A DNA stretch of 9,476 bases from Fimbriimonadaceae bacterium (GTDB lineage: Bacteria > Armatimonadota > Fimbriimonadia > Fimbriimonadales > Fimbriimonadaceae), in NCBI GenBank assembly GCA_020851885.1, contig JADZBW010000417.1:1-9476 (forward strand), written 5' to 3'. The notes beneath the pieces were generated by a model, which was given only the letters and a program-made list of their open reading frames with translations, was not told the DNA's origin and did not search any database. Below, piece after piece: positions 6,548-9,476 of the stretch. The stretch's first letter is position 1. Each line of letters begins with the position of its first letter. A program made the translations under genes and the position numbers.

Positions 6548-6578
6548 GTCGCCCAGTCTGCTCTCCAGACTGGGCGAC
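6548..6578. terminator. Bidirectional 13-bp hairpin between convergent rpoN and S9 peptidase genes
   Basis: GTCGCCCAGTCTG (6548-6560) pairs perfectly with CAGACTGGGCGAC (6566-6578) around the 5-nt loop CTCTC. It starts 7 nt after the rpoN stop and lies 10 nt beyond the peptidase stop on the other strand, ideally placed to end both transcripts. Neither strand has a proper U-tract, so termination may be Rho-assisted, or the element may be a dispersed repeat that protects 3' ends. Confidence 0.75.
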
Positions 6579-6588
6579 TCCGCCGCTC

Positions 6589-9135
6589 CTATTTCTTAAC
6601 CCATCTGTCCAGCCAAGCGACAAATCGGGCCCACTGATCGAGAATGGTTTCCTCTGCGATCTGGCCGTGGTCCTCATAGGGATACATGTAGAGAGCGGCA
6701 TTCTTGCCCAGAGCCTCCAAGGCAGAGAAGAGCCGTGGCGAGTTGCTCGGTTCGGTCCCCATGTTCTGGTCGTCGATACCGTGGTACAGGAGGATGGCAC
6801 CCGTCAACTGCTCCAAATAGAGCATCGGCGACATCGAGAGATAGACCTCACGCGATTCCCAAAGTTGTCGTTGCTCCGATTGGAACCCGAAAGGCGTGAG
6901 AAGGCGATTGTAATTCCCGTCTCCGGCGATGCCCGCCTTGAAGAACGGGGTATGCACCATCGCGTTTAGCGTACTGAAGGCGCCGTAGCTGTGACCGCCG
7001 ATAGCAAGCTTGTTTCGATCGATCGCTCCGTCGTCGCAGATCGCGTCGATCGTAGCGGAGAGGTTGTTGCGGAGTTGTGGAACATACCCATCGTTCTTTC
7101 GCGTGTCGGAACCGATGATCGGGCAGTCTGGCTCGACCAGCGCATAGCCGGCACGGAGCAAGATCGCCTTGTTCGATGGAGAAATCCCCGAGAATTGGTT
7201 CTTGTTGTAGGTTCGCTTGGAACGATCATAGGTGGCCTGATCAACGAATTCGCTTGGATAGAACCAGAAGAACGCAGGGACCTTCGAACCGGCCTTGGCT
7301 CCTGGAGGCAACGTAACTTCGACCTGGAATTTGAATCCGTCGTTACGAGTCACCATGAACTTTCGCTGGGTCGCTTGCGTGATGTCCGGAGCAAAGTCTC
7401 GATTGGCGGTGAGCTGGGTTTCGCTCTTGGCCGCCAAATCGACCAGGAACGTTTGTGAAATTGACGATGGCGACTGTCGGGAAACAAGTGCGCGCTTCAT
7501 GTCGTCGTCGAGTGGCGTGATACCCTCGGACTTCGTTTCGCTCGCCTCCCAAATTCGCTCCTTCTTGCCGGTTTCGATCTCGACCCTGTCGAGGAACGCC
7601 CTGGGAGCATCCTTTGTGGGGTCTTTGAAATACCGCGTACCGCCAAGATAGACGAACTTGCCGTCGCTCGACATCCGCACAACATTGCCGGCGATGGTTC
7701 CCTCTCTGGATAGAAGCGAACCGGGATTATCATAGAATCCGTTCTCGCCGGGATCGGATTCGACGACCGGAAAGACTCTGCCCGGATTGTCGAGCCGAAC
7801 CGCCGACACTCGGCTCTTGGCACCCACCGTTTGAGTCAGGAAGAGAGTCTTCCCATCCTCGCTGTACTGTACTGACCCGATGCGGGTGTCGCTCTCAAAT
7901 ACTGACTTGACATCCTTGTCGCCATAGGGAGGAAGCCACTGCATCACGCGGTCTTTCTGGCCCGGTCGCAGGGCGCCGCCTGCCCCCTGGCCCGCGGCAC
8001 CGGGTCGTCCTTGGCCACCTCCGCGTCCTTGCTCGTCTTGGTCGGATGGTGGAGGCGTGGTCTCACGGTTCTGGGGAGCGGAAAGCTGGAGGAAGCTGAA
8101 ACCTTGCCCATCGGGACGCCAAACGATCGACCGTTTGTCGTTGTCCAACCCGGCTTGACCGGGCGTTGTCGGCGGCGTGGGTTGGCTGAACCGCAAGGGT
8201 CGCTTGGCGAGTTCCGCGACCTCCTTTCCGGTCGCATCCCACACAACCTCTCGATCCGGGAAGCTGGAGGCGGGAACCATGTAGGAGAAGGGCCGCTCCA
8301 TCAACGTGACGCGGAAGTGGCTGCCGTCAGCCTGAGAACTGAAGGACTCGACCATTTGCGGCTTGCCGATATCCTGAAGCTTTCCGGTCGTCACATCCAC
8401 GACCCCGAGCTGGCCGGTGGCATACCATTCGAGAAGATCGAATTCAAAGGGAGTGTTCATCAATCCGGCGTAGGTTCGAATTGAACTGGCCTTGTCGTCG
8501 CTCACCTTAACCAGGGGTGCCGGAGCCACCACTGGCAAGACGGGTTTCTCAACACGCTTCGCGGGAATCCAGACGGTTGCGATCCGCTTGGAGTCGGAGA
8601 GCCACTCGAAACGGGTGTTCAACGTCGCGAGCATCGGGATAGCGCATGCCTGCTTGTACTTGCCCGTCTTGGCGTCGGCAACGTAGAGGAAGGTTCCTTG
8701 ATCGAAGTGGGCCATAAAGGCGATGCGAGTGCCATCCGGGGACCAAGAAGCGCCGCTCAGGCTCGCGCCCTTGGGAGGTTGAATGGTCAGCGCCGAACCG
8801 GATCCGAGGGGACGAATCTCGAGGGCCACCGTTCGCTGCTTGATCAGATTCCGGGAACGACCGCCTTGGCGTTCGATTTGAATACCCCCCAGGTTGTCGT
8901 AGGGCCTCGCCATATCCGCGAGTTTGGGAAGGCCCGCCGACACATTGACGATGTATCGCGTCTTGTCGGGGCTGAGGTTGCCAACCTGGACATTGCGGTA
9001 CCAGGGTGCGGTGACCACTTCTTCGATCTCCTTGGCAGGCCGAAGATATCCCTCGGTCGAGAGAGTCTTGACACCATCGTCGGCGAAGGCAGAGACTGCC
9101 GATAGGAACAACAACCAAAATGCCGCCCGTTTCAT
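6589..9135 (-). CDS. Exported S9 family (prolyl-oligopeptidase-like, S9D type) serine peptidase
   Basis: 848 residues. A signal peptide (MKRAAFWLLFLSAVSAFA, 1-18) predicts export to the periplasm or outside. A beta-propeller covers about 50-590, with blade motifs such as WSPDGTRIAF (131-140), VQYSEDGKTLFL (422-433) and MSSDGKFVYLGG (488-499). The alpha/beta-hydrolase domain (about 600-848) carries the triad: nucleophile S716 in GGHSYGAF, Asp at D789 in HGIDDQNMGT, and H823 in YEDHGQ. The NYNRLLTPFGFQ-E-R-LWE stretch (741-760) resembles the glutamyl-endopeptidase group (S9D, plant chloroplast CGEP). It probably trims short peptides, perhaps after acidic residues; the specificity is inference. 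A Gly/Gln/Arg-rich low-complexity insert (about 359-395) interrupts the propeller. Convergent with rpoN, divergent from the CruF-like gene, with no obvious functional link to either. Confidence 0.95.
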   Translation of the reverse strand: MKRAAFWLLFLSAVSAFADDGVKTLSTEGYLRPAKEIEEVVTAPWYRNVQVGNLSPDKTRYIVNVSAGLPKLADMARPYDNLGGIQIERQGGRSRNLIKQRTVALEIRPLGSGSALTIQPPKGASLSGASWSPDGTRIAFMAHFDQGTFLYVADAKTGKYKQACAIPMLATLNTRFEWLSDSKRIATVWIPAKRVEKPVLPVVAPAPLVKVSDDKASSIRTYAGLMNTPFEFDLLEWYATGQLGVVDVTTGKLQDIGKPQMVESFSSQADGSHFRVTLMERPFSYMVPASSFPDREVVWDATGKEVAELAKRPLRFSQPTPPTTPGQAGLDNDKRSIVWRPDGQGFSFLQLSAPQNRETTPPPSDQDEQGRGGGQGRPGAAGQGAGGALRPGQKDRVMQWLPPYGDKDVKSVFESDTRIGSVQYSEDGKTLFLTQTVGAKSRVSAVRLDNPGRVFPVVESDPGENGFYDNPGSLLSREGTIAGNVVRMSSDGKFVYLGGTRYFKDPTKDAPRAFLDRVEIETGKKERIWEASETKSEGITPLDDDMKRALVSRQSPSSISQTFLVDLAAKSETQLTANRDFAPDITQATQRKFMVTRNDGFKFQVEVTLPPGAKAGSKVPAFFWFYPSEFVDQATYDRSKRTYNKNQFSGISPSNKAILLRAGYALVEPDCPIIGSDTRKNDGYVPQLRNNLSATIDAICDDGAIDRNKLAIGGHSYGAFSTLNAMVHTPFFKAGIAGDGNYNRLLTPFGFQSEQRQLWESREVYLSMSPMLYLEQLTGAILLYHGIDDQNMGTEPSNSPRLFSALEALGKNAALYMYPYEDHGQIAEETILDQWARFVAWLDRWVKK

Positions 9136-9144
9136 TGCGGCGGT

Positions 9145-9163
9145 TTACCCCATGCGGCCCTCC
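9145..9163 (-). promoter_or_regulatory. Shine-Dalgarno plus two-codon start-stop frame ahead of the S9 peptidase
   Basis: Read on the minus strand, GGAGGG (9163-9158) is followed 4 nt later by ATG GGG TAA (9153-9145). The peptidase ATG (9135) lies only 9 nt after that TAA, in the same frame. The ribosome-binding site is well spaced for the miniature frame and about 22 nt from the true start, too far to serve it directly. The true start has no other Shine-Dalgarno. Confidence 0.4.
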
Positions 9164-9164
9164 A

Positions 9165-9180
9165 TTGGTAATCTTCCGCC
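9165..9180 (+). promoter_or_regulatory. Putative leaderless promoter box of the CruF-like gene
   Basis: TTGGTAATCT (9165-9174) ends 6 nt before the ATG at 9181. It matches the TTGGTACACT ahead of the 3328 gene at eight of ten positions, with nearly the same spacing. The TAATCT part is a weak -10 (TAnnnT type). No Shine-Dalgarno lies ahead of the ATG. Confidence 0.35.
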
Positions 9181-9476
9181 ATGCGTCGCCTCTCCCAATG
9201 GAGCCGAGTCTTCCTTGGACTGGCGGTTTTCTCTCTGCTGGGCTCCATGCTGACCCGATTCACCGGGCTGGAGCCAGGTTTGATGAAGCCCGTGGCCTCG
9301 GCGGCGATGCTCATGACCGGAGTTCTTGCCCTTTGGTCTGGCGCGGCCAATACGAATAGCGTCAAAGACGCGGCCACGGCCGTCGTCCTTGTGGTCCTTC
9401 TGGGCTTCACTGTCGAAGTCGTGGGCCTCTACACGGGTCTGCCTTTCGGCCGATATGCCTACACCGATCAATGGGC
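9181..9476 (+). CDS. Carotenoid biosynthesis membrane protein, CruF-like (DUF422), 5' part only
   Basis: 98 residues from ATG 9181 to the window edge, with the frame still open. Three hydrophobic segments are at about 9-24, 36-54 and 66-84. The signature is GFTVEVVGLYTGLPFGRY (75-92) then AYTDQW, matching the family's E--G--TG-PFG-Y-Y motif. CruF-type members hydrate the psi end group of acyclic carotenoids (1',2'-hydratase) in the membrane. Whether this protein is a true CruF or another member of the family cannot be told from a fragment. The start has no Shine-Dalgarno; the basic MRRLSQWSR before the first helix supports it. It is divergent from the S9 peptidase, with 45 bp between the starts. 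Confidence 0.85.
   Translation, partial: MRRLSQWSRVFLGLAVFSLLGSMLTRFTGLEPGLMKPVASAAMLMTGVLALWSGAANTNSVKDAATAVVLVVLLGFTVEVVGLYTGLPFGRYAYTDQW

Noticed and set aside
8549..9118. Long open frames antisense to or overlapping the S9 peptidase gene.
   Set aside because: They are Arg/Ser/Pro-rich shadows of a well-supported gene, with no motifs or ribosome-binding sites.
1..9476. Mobile element, CRISPR array, toxin-antitoxin or defence island, tRNA or rRNA.
   Set aside because: No transposase or integrase motifs, spaced direct repeats, terminal inverted repeats, or tRNA or rRNA-like segments were seen. The small genes do not form a toxin-antitoxin-like pair.

Overview
The window is an ordinary-looking piece of chromosome from a free-living bacterium of moderately high GC. 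It encodes a sigma-54 factor, a carotenoid-biosynthesis membrane protein, a large exported S9 peptidase and several housekeeping or unknown genes. There is no sign of phage, plasmid, IS element, CRISPR array, tRNA or rRNA. The mix (sigma-54, a DUF5107-TPR protein, an S9D-type peptidase, a CruF-like protein, many starts without a Shine-Dalgarno) would suit an Armatimonadota/Fimbriimonadia-type organism or another deep-branching didermic lineage. That placement is a guess from general character, because no marker gene settles it.

Layout: a possible gene end (3-179) overlaps the start of an exported protein of unknown function with two PepSY-like segments (161-1321, +). A gene-poor 250-bp stretch follows. 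Next is a DUF5107-TPR protein (1572-3284, -), divergent from a small basic single-membrane-segment protein (3328-3720, +). That small gene converges, 7 bp apart, on a GlsB/YeaQ-type three-helix membrane protein (3728-3988, -). Divergent from GlsB, a phosphotransferase of the APH/homoserine-kinase-II fold (4062-5051, +) is followed by rpoN (5155-6540, +). rpoN and the S9 peptidase gene (6589-9135, -) converge on a perfect 13-bp hairpin. Divergent from the peptidase, a CruF-like (DUF422) carotenoid gene starts at 9181 and runs off the window.

Almost every gene is its own transcription unit, since strands alternate nearly gene by gene. Only the phosphotransferase and rpoN are co-oriented neighbours, and a hairpin lies between them. 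No pathway or multi-gene system is evident. The main interest is in the short intergenic regions. Two starts without Shine-Dalgarno share a TTGGTAnnCT box 6-7 nt before the ATG, which suggests leaderless transcription. Two start codons overlap head to head. Short start-stop reading frames precede three genes, one with a canonical ribosome-binding site. Two perfect palindromes may be terminators or dispersed repeats. I did not find a convincing undescribed multi-gene system.
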